Notes: a model not told the origin generated them from the letters alone. DNA of 64,000 nt from Toxotes chatareus (GCA_016801885.1 CM028889.1:6487501-6551500); one strand, 5' to 3'; shown: positions 54,624 to 61,760, numbered from the stretch's first letter. Numbers and translations are program-made.

Positions 54624-57600
54624 TATACACACAACTACACGTTCACCTGCCAGGTCAATGCCATACCACAAACTCCCCAAAGAGTCATTTTAGCCTTTGA
54701 CACGATATGATCTCTCTACTCTGTAGCTTCACTGAATATAAGCCAAAGGGCCTGGTCCAGGAACAGGAGGGTGAAACTGAATCTGCATACAGGGCAATGA
54801 TTGTTTCATTGTCCTGTATGTGCTGGTAGTAGTCAGGATCGTCTGCAGGGGGAGCAAGGCCGTAAAAAACCTCACGTCCTGCAAACAGGTACAGGTGTGA
54901 ATATTTTTTTATACCACTGAGCAGAGTGGTGTAAACTCAGTATTGTTTTTCCTAAAGCTGATATTAAAAAGATGGTCTGATCCTTTGAAACACAGTATAA
55001 ATGCATTAAACTATGGTATTTAATGTGATTAAAAACTGTGTGTTTAAGTGCATATATATGGACAGGTGTACTACAGAATAATTTCAAAATCTCATTATTT
55101 AAAAAAAAAAAACTCTTTATGAACAACACAATATAAAATCACAGAAAACAAGTGCAGAATAAAGGAAAGAGAGGAGGAGAAGGCGAAGGGACGGAGGAAA
55201 AACTAAAGCTGATGTTGATGTTACACTAAATTTCTCCATGTGTCTGAAAAATGTTAATAATGTTCGCTCATCAGAGCAGCCGTTGGGAGTGCTGTCATTA
55301 GCTCCAATCAACATTCCCATCGTCACCATCATCATTATCACATCATCATCGTGTGGTTTCATTAAGAAGATGTATACACATCTATATCAGAAGGTGGCAC
55401 TGCTCTGTGAGCGAGTGTTTGTTCCTCACAGGAAAGAAATTCAGTTTCTGCACTTAACATCATCATATCACTCTGACACACTCAGGTTCATCGCTACAAA
55501 AACTTTACACACTAGCTGTGTGTAGAGAGGAGTATCGGTCATTATTTGTGCTGATACAATATCTGAGGTTCAGGTATTTCACTTCATTTTCTAACCAACA
55601 GCAGCCAAAAGCAGGAACTTTAAGAACATAAAATGTTTAAAAAAAATATCAAAATTATGATTTACATCAGGTACTCTGGCCAAAGAAAACAAGATTAGAA
55701 ATCTGACCAGACACTAAATGCCAAATTGTGTTACCTGACAGGTCTTTATAGTATGTGCAACTAACACTTCAGTTAGTATCAAAAGGCCTGAAAGTTTTGA
55801 TAACTCTTACCAGGACTGACACTTTTAGCATAATGTCATAACAATGTCTGCAACACTGACACACACAACACAGCGCAGTTAACAGTCATAACCTCTTTAA
55901 CCATCAAGAATATCAACACAGCACACTGGAATATCTCCAGCCAGGAGAGTGGAGAAGAAGTGCTATGAGTTTGGTACCCCCTGCTGGTGAAACACCGGAC
56001 ATGTGAGTTATTGAGGCCTTTCCTAACAGTATCACTGGGTCAGCACCGTGACCTTTGATCCCTAATTAGGGTTCGATCACCTGCACAACATTAAGGAGGA
56101 AAAGACCTAATGGAAAACATTTCTGAGCCAGTCCAAAACTTAAAGAGCTCAGCCTGTGTGCCTGCAGGCATTATGCATGTATTTCTGTAAACACAGAGTT
56201 CATGGCCGCATGTGCGTTTATTTGTCATTGTGTATAAGCTACAAATGAATCACTTTAATGTGCTTTCTTTAGACCGCAGGCAGGAGGCTGCCAAGCGCGC
56301 CGCTGCTCTGCAATTAGGCCTGATACGGTTTAATGAAGCTGTAATCTCAGACCGCAACACACACACACACAAGCGCACACACTCAGACACACACACGGCA
56401 TTAAGTAGGAATATTTGTGAGGAGCAGCCTGGATCTATCCCCTCTGCTTTAGGTCCACTCAGGCGTGTCAGTGAAATAAATGAGTGAACACAGCTTCCTG
56501 GTATCAATATGGCTCAGCAAGCTGAAGAGGCTTCCTTCTGCATACAGGAAGTACACTCATTCACAACTCAGAGAGGAAACTCCACATACAACAGTTCCTG
56601 CACATACACATTTTGTAGATACATCTACTGCCTCAGCAAAAATATCTAAGGTTCATAACAACAGCACACTGGGAGTAATTTCTGAGTCTGAGATCCAGTT
56701 GAGTATTCTGAAAAGCCGCTTCGAGAGCCGCTCTTGACAGTTTGACCTGACAAGTAATTTAGAAACTAGCAGATCAATGAATGTGTGGCCTCATACAGCT
56801 GAGCAGCAGTGACACATGTGACTAGAAAGTTGCTGGGTCCCCAAACCAGCAGGATGGGTGGGTAAAGAGAAAGGGGCGGTGCCTGCTCCTCCCTCATTAC
56901 AACCAAAATGGTGCCATGGAGCAAAACACCCTTAACCCCCCCACTGCTCCACTGGAGCTGTTCAGGAACCATCAGACCAGACTATGGGTGTACTGGTCAG
57001 TTTAACAGTGAAATGATTAAACCTCTGATTAAAGGTTTTTAATGAAAACATATCTTAAAGCATGTGGACCACTGATACTGTGCAGCCTAAACTGTCCAGA
57101 GATTAGAAATGGCCGGACTTGTCGTGCTGTCTGTGCAGGCTGTGGATATCTGGACTCCACTTTGGGTTGACTGTGTGGTGGCTGAACTTCACTGGTTGTT
57201 GGAGCTATCATCAGTGTAATTATATTAGACTCAGAGCAGACATATAGCTAATTAATCTGCATTTGGGCCAGTAACAGAGTCACATGGTCTGTGATTTGAT
57301 AAATTTGGTTTGTATACAGCTCTCGCACTATTGTGGCAACATGTTAACCCTTTTTAACTGGTCTCTTTCTGGTACAAGTTGTCTAGAAAATACGGCGAAA
57401 CTGAAAACACATCGTACAGGGAACATGATTCCACATCATTTTGAACATACTTTGTCTCCTGAACTACACAGACATCATGAACTACCACAGAGGACTGGTT
57501 TATCATCACGCCATCACATCATGAGTTAATGTGCAAACTCTACTGCCAGTGCTGAGCACATGCAGTTCACCTGCGAAACCTCTTTGTTAGCACCGACTGC

Positions 57601-60600
57601 AGCTGAACTTACATCTCTCCCTGTCTTTCTACAAGTTAGCAGACTTCATTCAGAGGAGGACCGAGCCTTAAAGGAGCCATCAGCAGCCATTATGAGCGAC
57701 AGAGGAGATGTCCGCACGCATTCTTAGCTTTATGGTTATTATTGTTGGCCCTCGGTCAGACTCTATCCTGTGCTGCTGACGGTGGAGTCAGTGGAACGAG
57801 GCGAGGAAGGAATGAGAGAAGTGAATCAAACGCCAACAAAGGATGAAGAAAAGCGGCTCGTAGGATGAACATCAAACAGCTCGAGGGGTCGTACCGCAGC
57901 GCAGCATTGTTTTCCCAACTGAGCTGAAGAGAGAAGTGTGAACCTCAAAGCCAAAGTAAAGTTTTACTGTCAAACACTGAGGTTGAACCTGTCCTCTTCA
58001 TAACCCCGGATCGTAAAACAGCGGTAACAGCCAGAGCCCCTGCCCGGCTCTGCAGCTCTGCCTTGGCACTCAGGTGGTCTCCCATAACTCACACCCTCTC
58101 ACCCCAATACTTCACACTGAGACAGCAGTCAAAGATATTCAGACTGAGCAGCATGCTGCCCCGAAATTTATGAACAGTAGTTAGCCAGGCGATTTATGGC
58201 ATCACTGTGACCCCCATGGCCCTGGCTAGTGACTTCTGTGATGGTCTATCCAGATGCCTGCCCGCTTGCCTTCTACATGGGCTCTCAGTATTGAACAGTT
58301 ACGCCATGACCGGCAGAATAAAAATGAATTAACACTGTTATTCTTCTATTTTTTTCCTGTTAAAGAGGGCAAAGGGAGAAGGAGCTTCGGAAAGTGCAGC
58401 TTGACGAAGGAATGCGAGATGCTGAAAATGACTTTCCAAGACCACCGATGGTTGGTCTCTCCAAGGGCTGCAGTCTGGGAACGGTCAACTGACAACTTTC
58501 ACCTCAAGCCATCAAACATTCCCAGAGTCTCCGCTTATTCCCCGTCGTTGATTTGCTCTGATGCAAATCATAAACTCGCAATGCTCCTCTGCATGTGCAT
58601 GCTACCACAAAGGACACACATTCACACAGAAAAAAACGCACACAAGCGCTACACACACTCTATTGATTTATGTGCATCTGTCCACAGATCAAGATAAAAC
58701 TTGTGAATAATAAAACAACAGGCTGAACATTGCTCAACTTTTAAAGGCTGATACCAATGTCGGTATATGAGAGTAAAAAGAAAAATCTAATGAAGACATT
58801 TTCGGCCAATACTTATTTTTTATTTTAAGATGAACATTCCCCAGTTTTGGGTATAACAAAAGTTCTGATATTCTGAATTCTGAGGGAGTTCATTTTACAG
58901 TTAACAGTTATATTATTAAAGATAGTGGTGACAACAAACAGAAGAACTTTTAGTAATAAATGATGACTATGTAAAAATAGATCAATTGAATATAATTAAG
59001 ATAAGAACATTAATCCAGAATAACAGAAAATGGGTAGAATGTGCACAAATCAAGCCTCTGTGTACTGTTCGGGACATCGTCAGTCAACCTCAGTTGACTT
59101 TGAGGTCTGAGTTTTTCATGACAGAATTAATTATGGGTCCTTGTGCTTTCACACTGTGACCACAATGATGACACAATTCTCTGTCCTCCAGGCAAAGAAA
59201 CTCCAACAAAGTCATGAGAGTAACACAACAGCAAAGGCTAATAATAATACTATCACTTTCATTCACTCTGTACAGAAATACAAGTAGAGCCAGTTCTGCC
59301 GAGCTGACACGCCTCGCTGCCCATTGTTCAGGTGTTTTATGAGGTTATGATCCTTTAGGCAAACAGTGGGCAGCATGTCGTCAAACAGTAACATGTCAGA
59401 GTGAGGTCAGCCTGCTACCTGCCCTCTCTAAGATCCTATTCAGACTCAGATGCTGAACCATCTGAGTTTTGGTGGATGTAGTCTGTGCTATTGCATTACA
59501 TTACATAGGTTTCTTCTGTTATTATGCCTGCCCTCACTGATAAACATAGATTGTCAGTAAAACACATTTGAAGTATTTGTATTTTACTTAAGTTCTCCAT
59601 AACCTGCTGGTTCCACTCCATCAGCCTCCAGAACAGAAACTGGCTGCAGAGCACTGTCCCAGTGTGCCCCCAAATCATCAGCCTGCCTGTCCGAACTCAC
59701 ATGTACACATACATGACCAACAGGCACCTGGGCTGGCAGGCAAGATCACCAAAGACCCCTCACACATCTTCCACTCAGCATTTGAGTGGCTCCCCTCCGG
59801 ACGGCGGCTCCACTGCCCCGCCTGCAAAACCCAGAGGAGGGCCACCTTTCCCCAAAGCTATCCTGTATCTTCACACCTCCTCACCTCCATCAAAGCACTG
59901 ACAGGTTCTTTACTGAGGGAGCATTAAGCCAGAATTCCCATCCTCTAAAAACTGCTGCTTGCCCAACTGTCTGGAGTTAGGCGGCTAATGAGTAACAGCA
60001 GTGATAAACTTCCTTGTAGGTTCAGTGGAAGCAGTTGTTTTTAGATTACAGGACGAGGAAATAATCTGATATCAAGGGGAAAGAAAGTTCATTCAAGGTG
60101 ACGACAGCTTCAGGCACTTCCGTGTGAGTCAGGCAGCTTCAGTCATTAAAAGGGTTTAATTCACCTCAAACATCGAGGACAAAAGGAAAGAAAGATAAAG
60201 TTTTAGGGCAAATGAAGATTTAACAGGACACAAAGCTAGTTTCTGATTAGGAATTTAAAATTAAATCCCAGTACTTGGCAACCAATGCTTCATTATTTAA
60301 TCCTTTTATTGTTGTGGAAGGTTGTTAGACATCTAAGTTAAAGTCTCAACATACTTTAAAACCCAAATTCAGATATGTGAAACTTTTATTTTATTCAAAA
60401 TAATGTTGATTTCTCTGCATTTTGTAGAACGACAGACGAGCTCCGTGCTCAAAAACCCCCACATTTACAGCACACCTGTCAGACCTGGACATGATTAACA
60501 GGTGGGCTCCAGTAACAATTTAATCACAGTTTCAGATTTCTATGAAAATAAAAAACAAGAAAAGGGCAATTTCCCTGCTTCTTTTCCCCACCGAGACCAC

Positions 60601-61515
60601 ATCAGACCAGGTCTAGGTCTAGATCAAATACCAGAAAATGCTAGCATTGATAAATCTGGATTAGATCAACACTGAGAAGCCAAACACTGTTTAAAAAACA
60701 GTTGTCCTTTTTTGACAAGTCTAAGTATGTGGTCTGAAGTGTTTTTGCCCATCTAGACCTGGTCCACTATGGTCTAGAAGGGTAAAAAGCAGCAAAAGGT
60801 TTGGCAAATGTGATACTGTGTTTTAAACAGTCTGCCTGTTAATCTAGTCCAGATTTGACAAGTCTGGGGATAGTGGTGTTTGAGCAAGGCCTGGTCTGAT
60901 GTGGCCTGGCTGAGGGGAATAATCAGTGAAATTGCACTTTTTTGTGTGTTTCTTATACAGACAGAATTAAGCTTTCAAAAATCTGAAACTGTGTTTTAAA
61001 GAGGATTTAACTTCTCAGGGTTGTTGTAGTGCAGATTTGACAAGCCAAGAGCTGATTTGTGACACTGACCTGGTCTGATGTTAATCTAGTCCAGATTTAT
61101 CATCTCTAAGTATGTTGTTTTTTTTTTTTATCTAGACCTGACAGGGCGGACGGGCTGGGTGTGTGTGTGTGTGTGTGTGTGTTTTGGGGGGGGGGGGGGG
61201 CGGACTTCCTCATTATTTAAATGCCGAATCAGAGACTAACTTGTGTGCCGTGGATTTAACCGTGCCAGACCGGGTTTTTAATGAAACCACGACCATGGAG
61301 ACACTAAGATGTTTTTAAAAGCTGCAGCGGTAAAAGTGAGTCTTCGTGACTGTGACTGTGAACAAGTCGGTCATACAGTTACAGATAGTGGATCGGGTCT
61401 GACTGAGTACGGTTACCTGTCCGGTGATGCCGGTGATAACGGCCACCTTCCTCTCCTTCCTCAGCTCTCCGTTCACCTCGGAGCTAACGTTAGCAGGCTC
61501 GGAGAACTGGGCCAT
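2892..61515 (-). CDS. gmds: gmds, GDP-mannose 4,6-dehydratase, 5' part (7 exons, 3' end outside window)
   Basis: The gene encodes the cytosolic NADP-dependent dehydratase that converts GDP-mannose to GDP-4-keto-6-deoxymannose, the first step of de novo GDP-fucose synthesis. Spliced exons join(61515..61417, 52264..52220, 50734..50647, 49860..49751, 14019..13827, 12669..12565, 3019..2892, complement) give 256 residues with no stop or frameshift. It is a short-chain dehydrogenase with an extended Rossmann fold. Visible motifs are TGITGQDG (residues 28-35, dinucleotide binding), RRSSSFNTGRIEHLY (54-68, typical of GMDs), NLGAQSHV, STSE with Thr154 and Glu156, and YGAAK with Tyr178 and Lys182 as the catalytic pair. 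RDWGHAKDYVE closes exon 7. The human enzyme has 372 residues, so about 115 C-terminal residues are missing off the left edge. Near-identity to vertebrate GMDS makes the assignment very secure. All junctions are GT-AG, and intron positions appear to match the human gene as I remember it. Confidence 0.97.
3239..3282. repeat. (CA)n microsatellite
   Basis: A pure CA tract of about 22 units lies 220 bp upstream of gmds exon 7 in the sense of transcription. Confidence 0.97.
4952..5001 (-). other. 23-bp hairpin, 4-nt loop
   Basis: Arms 4952-4974 and 4979-5001 are complementary except at A4965/C4988. In the minus-strand (gmds-sense) RNA that pair becomes a U-G wobble, so the whole 23-bp stem can form, closed by a 4-nt loop. 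The outer part is CACACATG. It is too short and its loop too small for a typical microRNA precursor, so it may be the core of a small palindromic element. Confidence 0.85.
5045..5100. repeat. fragment of a dispersed fish repeat
   Basis: The phrase aaaggggaactccaccaatt followed by ttacacatgaagatcag resembles a recurrent fish repeat sequence. Extent and class are unknown, and recognition is from memory only. Confidence 0.35.
5575..5755 (-). mobile_element. AT-rich hAT-like repeat family, copy 1
   Basis: Read on the minus strand it starts agggctgcaactaatg and continues through AT-rich gattaat-type sequence to a region about 'gaaactgtgatgg' and 'ggactgttggtcagac', the order seen in a very common teleost non-autonomous repeat. 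Assignment rests on recalled family phrases and on similarity to the other copies in this window. Confidence 0.6.
6361..6391. repeat. (TC)n microsatellite
   Basis: A nearly pure CT dinucleotide tract, followed by a T-run at 6420. Confidence 0.95.
11150..11368. mobile_element. AT-rich hAT-like repeat family, copy 2
   Basis: This copy contains gcagcaaatcttaatatttt, ggctggaaccagtgaatgtt and a terminal ttgtttcagtccc, in the same order as other family members. It is diverged, and its outer ends are approximate. Confidence 0.6.
12565..12669 (-). CDS. gmds: gmds exon 6 (residues 179-213 plus first base of 214)
   Basis: This 105-nt exon has acceptor ...TGTTTCTCCCAG and donor GTGAGCTC. It encodes AAKLYAYWIVVNFREAYN followed by MFAVNGILFNHESPRR. 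Lys182 is the catalytic lysine of the YxxxK pair, whose tyrosine lies in exon 5. The segment NGILFNHESPRRG binds nucleotide-sugar substrate in the family. The Met in EAYNMF replaces the Leu of the human protein. Confidence 0.97.
13134..13163. repeat. (TCC)n microsatellite
   Basis: About nine CTC/TCC trinucleotide units in intron 5. Confidence 0.95.
13255..13270. promoter_or_regulatory. palindromic RFX X-box candidate
   Basis: GGTTGCCGTGGCAACC has two 7-bp arms around GT and fits the RFX-family X-box consensus (GTNRCC N0-3 RGYAAC) on both strands. It lies in gmds intron 5 beside a C-rich stretch. The sequence match is exact; occupancy is unknown. Confidence 0.55.
13609..13685. repeat. degenerate CA/TA-rich tract
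   Basis: A CA tract grades into cata and tata units and returns to CA. It lies about 140 bp downstream of gmds exon 5 in the gmds sense. Confidence 0.9.
13827..14019 (-). CDS. gmds: gmds exon 5 (residues 115-178 plus first base of 179)
   Basis: This 193-nt exon is the longest in the window. It begins ISFELAEYTANVDGVGTLRL after acceptor ...TTTCGTAG and ends at TAC G before donor GTAAGACAC. It contains the active-site stretch FYQASTSELYG, with Thr154 and Glu156 corresponding to human Thr155 and Glu157. It also carries the substrate-loop region KVQEIPQKETTPFYPRSPY. The last full codon is the catalytic Tyr178. The acceptor's polypyrimidine tract is visible on the minus strand upstream of 14020 (ctccctctttcg). 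Confidence 0.98.
14409..14636. mobile_element. AT-rich hAT-like repeat family, copy 3
   Basis: It begins gactgcaactagcaattttt with atcaattaatct following, and ends with tcgactaatcaatgaatttt. The interior is replaced by A- and T-runs. It is more decayed than the other copies, and its limits are approximate. Confidence 0.5.
21887..21911. other. 9-bp palindrome TGTTAGACC/GGTCTAACA
   Basis: Perfect 9-bp arms are separated by 7 bases (aaaatat). No known function is recognised. Confidence 0.7.
22098..22342. mobile_element. AT-rich hAT-like repeat family, copy 4
   Basis: It begins ggggctgaaattaatcatta and contains ccagagatattcaatttgca, aggagcaaatctttacattt and aagctgaaaccagtgcaagt in the family order, closing with atcgactgattcgg. 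Ends are approximate. Confidence 0.6.
23742..23771. repeat. (CA)n microsatellite
   Basis: A pure CA tract of about 15 units, with further CA-rich sequence to 23920. Confidence 0.95.
27642..27815. mobile_element. hAT-type MITE, 174 bp, complete with target duplication
   Basis: The terminal inverted repeats are perfect over 19 bp: CAGGGGTGGGCAAACTGTT at the left and its reverse complement at the right end. Flanking 8-mers atctaaag (27634-27641) and ctctaaag (27816-27823) differ at one base and fit the 8-bp nTCTANAn duplications of hAT/Charlie-like transposons. Inside is a second inverted repeat (tttttgttccaaccaa and its complement) and a third (atcaactg/cagttgat), so the element can fold on itself. 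It has no coding capacity and must have been moved by a transposase in trans. Boundaries are exact. Confidence 0.92.
29568..29690. mobile_element. short inverted-repeat element (MITE), about 123 bp
   Basis: The left end GGCCCTGTTCAGACCTGGCA continues to ATTAAC. The right end, read in reverse complement, is GGCTCTCTTTAGACTTGGCA followed by ATTAAC. The two 25-26 bp arms agree at roughly four fifths of positions. The left terminus matches a phrase that recurs in teleost genomes at DNA-transposon ends. No clear target duplication was found, so the outer limits may extend a few bases. Confidence 0.6.
32391..32443. repeat. (TG)n microsatellite
   Basis: A TG tract with single c interruptions, about 26 units. 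Confidence 0.95.
33812..33833. repeat. (GTG)n trinucleotide tract
   Basis: Seven GTG units. Confidence 0.93.
34572..34618. repeat. (TG)n microsatellite with central G-run
   Basis: Two TG blocks are separated by gggggg. Confidence 0.95.
34788..34820. repeat. (ATC)n microsatellite
   Basis: About eleven ATC units. Confidence 0.95.
35164..35412. mobile_element. AT-rich hAT-like repeat family, copy 5
   Basis: It begins tggagctgaaacgactggtg with ataatcaattaatcaac following. It then carries the opposite-order internal phrases aatgcctaaacttctttgat and tccagtctcttgtagatgag, as expected for an inverted copy. Limits are approximate. Confidence 0.55.
36677..37512 (+). mobile_element. decayed Tc1/mariner-like transposon, interrupted
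   Basis: The left end CACTATATGGCCAGATGTAT resembles the termini of a common teleost Tc1-like family. The right end, ending near 37512, is a diverged copy of the complement (gtgtccaca...). Between them is a broken transposase. One frame reads QNDSAPMHKAKSTKKWFS from 36886, and after a small deletion and frameshift another reads LNPIQHLWDELECRVRA at 36959-37009. These match the second and third acidic regions of the Tc1 DDE domain. Element sequence then stops and resumes near 37333 (gttgaatggcag...), so about 320 bp of unrelated sequence replaces some 46 bp of transposase. The element is inactive. Confidence 0.8.
36746..37009 (+). pseudogene. Tc1-like transposase fragment, frameshifted
   Basis: This is the remains of the C-terminal half of a Tc1-family transposase within the element above. 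The HLWDEL stretch and the preceding N-D-x-A-P-x-H-K-A sequence are the recognisable catalytic-domain motifs. Frame changes and missing sequence between them rule out function. Confidence 0.75.
38618..38656. repeat. (CA)n microsatellite
   Basis: A pure CA tract of about 19 units. A shorter one lies at 38279-38302. Confidence 0.95.
41546..41621. other. 17-bp perfect hairpin with outer 9-bp arms
   Basis: Arms 41568-41584 and 41588-41604 (CAGAAGACCTGCAGTGT and its complement) are perfect, with a 3-nt loop. A second inverted pair, TGCCCTCTG near 41546 and CAGAGGGCA near 41613, encloses it. A third gacctgcag copy follows at 41608. The nested arrangement is a potential cruciform. Confidence 0.85.
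41785..42060. mobile_element. AT-rich hAT-like repeat family, copy 6
   Basis: It begins aaggctgcaacagttattgt and continues with agctaatctgctgattattt and gattaatcagtcaatcaatc, closely following the family start. It carries gcatcagtgcaaaacagccc inside. Copies 6-8 lie almost end to end. Confidence 0.65.
42155..42320. mobile_element. AT-rich hAT-like repeat family, copy 7
   Basis: It contains cagaccaactgttcagaatc, gcaacaaatcctaatttgag, aagctgaaaccaccaggttt and a tail ataacccagttatcataac. It represents the distal half of the family sequence. Confidence 0.6.
42395..42585. mobile_element. AT-rich hAT-like repeat family, copy 8
   Basis: It contains gagaaaagaagcaagtcacc, acatttgagaagatggaacc and gactaatcaattaatctaca, the distal half of the family in the same orientation as copy 7. 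Confidence 0.6.
43900..44560. repeat. irregular array of a degenerate ~130-185 bp unit
   Basis: Five positions share a core of the type tttta(t)tggcct followed by purine-rich aag(a)agc. They are near 43913 (ttttaggcctaataagcagg), 44068 (tttttatcctaag), 44254 (ttttggcctaaaagctac), 44381 (ttttattggcccgagaagca) and 44529 (ttttatcagcctcac). The last four are preceded by ctaatg or ccaat(g/a). Spacing is 155, 185, 130 and 148 bp. A weaker match about 35 bp further on (attgg.gttt/attggcatttt/attcgttgcttt) repeats in the middle units. Confidence 0.4.
46499..46544. repeat. (CA)n microsatellite
   Basis: A pure CA tract of about 23 units. Confidence 0.97.
47070..47440. repeat. dispersed teleost repeat with two related sub-units
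   Basis: The sequence tgaaatatctcaacaactac, then ggtgatcccctgacctttcc, tctagcgccaccatgaaatt and gacatttgtggttttgcatg, is followed by a second related unit (tgaaacgtgtccacaaccgt, tggatggactgccatgaaat, gtggtacacatatttacatt). I recognise these phrases as a frequent percomorph repeat but do not know its formal classification. The second unit restarts the first, so the repeat is internally duplicated. Confidence 0.65.
48738..48751. repeat. two telomere-like GGGTTA units
   Basis: aagggttagggttag contains two consecutive vertebrate telomere units. Two copies are easily expected by chance. Confidence 0.5.
49751..49860 (-). CDS. gmds: gmds exon 4 (residues 78-114)
   Basis: This 110-nt exon has acceptor ...CTCTCTGTCAG and donor GTAGTGTG. 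It completes Asn78 and encodes MKLHYGDLTDSTCLVKI, then INQVKPTEIYNLGAQSHVK. YGDLTD and NLGAQSHV are core Rossmann elements of GDP-mannose dehydratases. The exon ends in phase 0 and is followed by the 35.7-kb intron 4. Only one residue (Q for E in INEVKP) differs from my recollection of human GMDS. Confidence 0.97.
49861..50646 (-). other. gmds intron 3 (0.8 kb)
   Basis: This short GT-AG intron lies between exons 3 and 4, with donor GTAAGT and acceptor ...TCTGTCAG. Nothing besides intron sequence was seen. Confidence 0.92.
50647..50734 (-). CDS. gmds: gmds exon 3 (residues 49-77 plus first base of 78)
   Basis: This 88-nt exon has acceptor ...TTTTCTCCCAG and donor GTAAGTGTC. It encodes VHGILRRSSSFNTGRIEHLY and then NPQTHTEG after one further residue, ending one base into Asn78. 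The paired arginines and RRSSSFNTGR segment are the characteristic GMD region that binds the NADP(H) adenosine phosphate and contributes to subunit contacts. Differences from human are conservative (I/L, K/Q, A/T, I/T). Confidence 0.96.
50735..52219 (-). other. gmds intron 2 (1.5 kb)
   Basis: This GT-AG intron lies between the 45-nt exon 2 and exon 3. It contains ordinary unique sequence plus a pyrimidine-rich stretch near 51500. No repeat family or coding sequence was recognised. Confidence 0.9.
52220..52264 (-). CDS. gmds: gmds exon 2 (residues 34-48)
   Basis: This 45-nt exon encodes DGSYLAEFLLAKGYE, completing the glycine-rich TGITGQDG loop begun in exon 1 and the following helix. The acceptor is ...TCTCCTCAG before 52264 and the donor is GTGAGAG after 52220. 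Both junctions are phase 0, so skipping this exon would keep the frame but remove the cofactor-binding loop. Human GMDS has LLEKGYE here, so this copy carries one E-to-A change. The exon is too short to be called by length and was identified by family match and exact splice sites. Confidence 0.95.
52830..52851. repeat. (TG)n microsatellite
   Basis: A pure TG tract of about 11 units in intron 1. Confidence 0.93.
53478..53518. repeat. short tandem repeat of a 15-bp unit
   Basis: Three units of agacagggtt(a/g)cagg, the last incomplete. Confidence 0.85.
54569..54617. repeat. (CA)n microsatellite
   Basis: A pure CA tract of about 24 units followed by tatacatatacac. Confidence 0.97.
54784..54822 (+). 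other. 17-bp hairpin with three G-U pairs
   Basis: Arms 54784-54800 and 54806-54822 pair with three wobble positions around a 5-nt loop when read as plus-strand RNA. On the minus strand those positions become A-C mismatches. It lies in gmds intron 1, antisense to gmds. Confidence 0.75.
56822..56980. mobile_element. SINE-like dispersed repeat fragment
   Basis: The run gggcggtgcctgctcctccc, ctcattacaac, gagcaaaacacccttaaccc and actgctccactggagctgtt follows, in order, a repeat often seen in fish introns. A or B promoter boxes are not evident, so origin from tRNA cannot be shown. Limits are approximate. Confidence 0.45.
59580..59935 (+). mobile_element. LINE (non-LTR retrotransposon) 3' coding tail
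   Basis: The plus strand reads KITKDPSHIFHSAFEWLPSG followed by RRLHCPACKTQRRATFPQS from about 59730 to 59850. The pattern 'I..DPSHP.H..F..LPSGRR....C.T.R...SF.P' is the C-terminal end of reverse transcriptases of L2/CR1/Rex-type LINEs. The preceding sequence (59640-59720) fits the adjacent region in other frames. It is 5'-truncated, as usual for LINE copies, and has no usable start. Family assignment below LINE level is not possible by eye. Confidence 0.65.
60598..61140. repeat. mixed direct and inverted degenerate repeats in intron 1
   Basis: Phrases recur in both orientations. acatcagaccaggt is at 60599-60612 and as its complement near 61070. gataaatctggattagatca near 60649 matches the complement of taatctagtccagatttatc near 61083. 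aatctagtccagattt recurs near 60842 and 61084, atctagacctg near 60753 and 61131, and gacaagtctaagtatgt/catctctaagtatgt near 60714 and 61099. The pattern suggests an old foldback element or local inverted duplication. Confidence 0.6.
61159..61200. repeat. (TG)n followed by a run of 15 G
   Basis: A TG dinucleotide tract ends in gtttt and then 15 consecutive G (61186-61200), about 220 bp inside intron 1 from exon 1. The gmds-sense strand therefore carries C15. Confidence 0.95.
61417..61515 (-). CDS. gmds: gmds exon 1, coding part (residues 1-33)
   Basis: This is the first coding exon. The start codon is at 61515-61513 in a strong initiation context (G at -3 and G at +4, GAGATGGCC). The N-terminus up to about residue 22 is a variable tail that does not match the human sequence. 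From residue 23 onward, KVAVITGITGQ is the first beta strand and the start of the TGxxGxxG cofactor loop. The exon ends after CAG in phase 0, followed by donor GTAACC at 61416. The upstream frame is open to an ATG at 61701, but that codon lies beside a CCAAT box, so the downstream ATG is preferred. The 5' UTR boundary and transcription start cannot be placed from sequence alone. Confidence 0.95.
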
Positions 61516-61760
61516 CTCTGACCGGCTGGATGTCGACAGTTTGGTGCCACAGCGACCGACAGAACCGACATAAACCGTTTGTGCGTTCACAGAGTGCAGC
61601 CACCAACGAGCCTCCTCAGCATCCAAACCGAATACACACCTCCGTAAAGAGCAAGACGTAGCAGGAAGCGGCCCTGAAATCAGCCAATGGGAGAAGAGCA
61701 AGTAGAAGCAGCTGAGGAGATTTAACCAAAGAGAGCAGAGAGTCTGAGAGGTCAGGTCAG
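61516..61760 (-). promoter_or_regulatory. probable gmds 5' UTR and proximal promoter
   Basis: The ~245 bp upstream of the start codon are CpG-richer than the flanks, with about a dozen CpGs between 61521 and 61665. An inverted CCAAT box (CCAAT on the plus strand at 61684-61688, ATTGG in the direction of transcription) lies about 170 bp before the ATG, a usual position for NF-Y binding. GACGTAGCAGGAAGCGG nearby contains a half CRE and an ETS-like GGAA. No TATA box is evident. The transcription start cannot be fixed without transcript data. Confidence 0.55.

Larger units (their letters stand above)
52265..61416 (-). other. gmds intron 1 (9.2 kb)
   Basis: This GT-AG intron lies between exons 1 and 2. 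It contains a (TG)n-G15 tract beside exon 1, a region of degenerate direct and inverted repeats (about 60600-61140), a LINE tail (about 59580-59935), a SINE-like repeat (about 56820-56980), a (CA)n tract at 54569-54617 and a hairpin at 54784-54822. No host coding sequence was recognised. Confidence 0.9.

Noticed and set aside
61516..61701. 62-codon in-frame extension upstream of the gmds start ATG
   Set aside because: The frame is open, but its ATG lies just beside the CCAAT box of the probable promoter and it shows no family similarity. The downstream ATG has a strong context and a family-like N-terminus.
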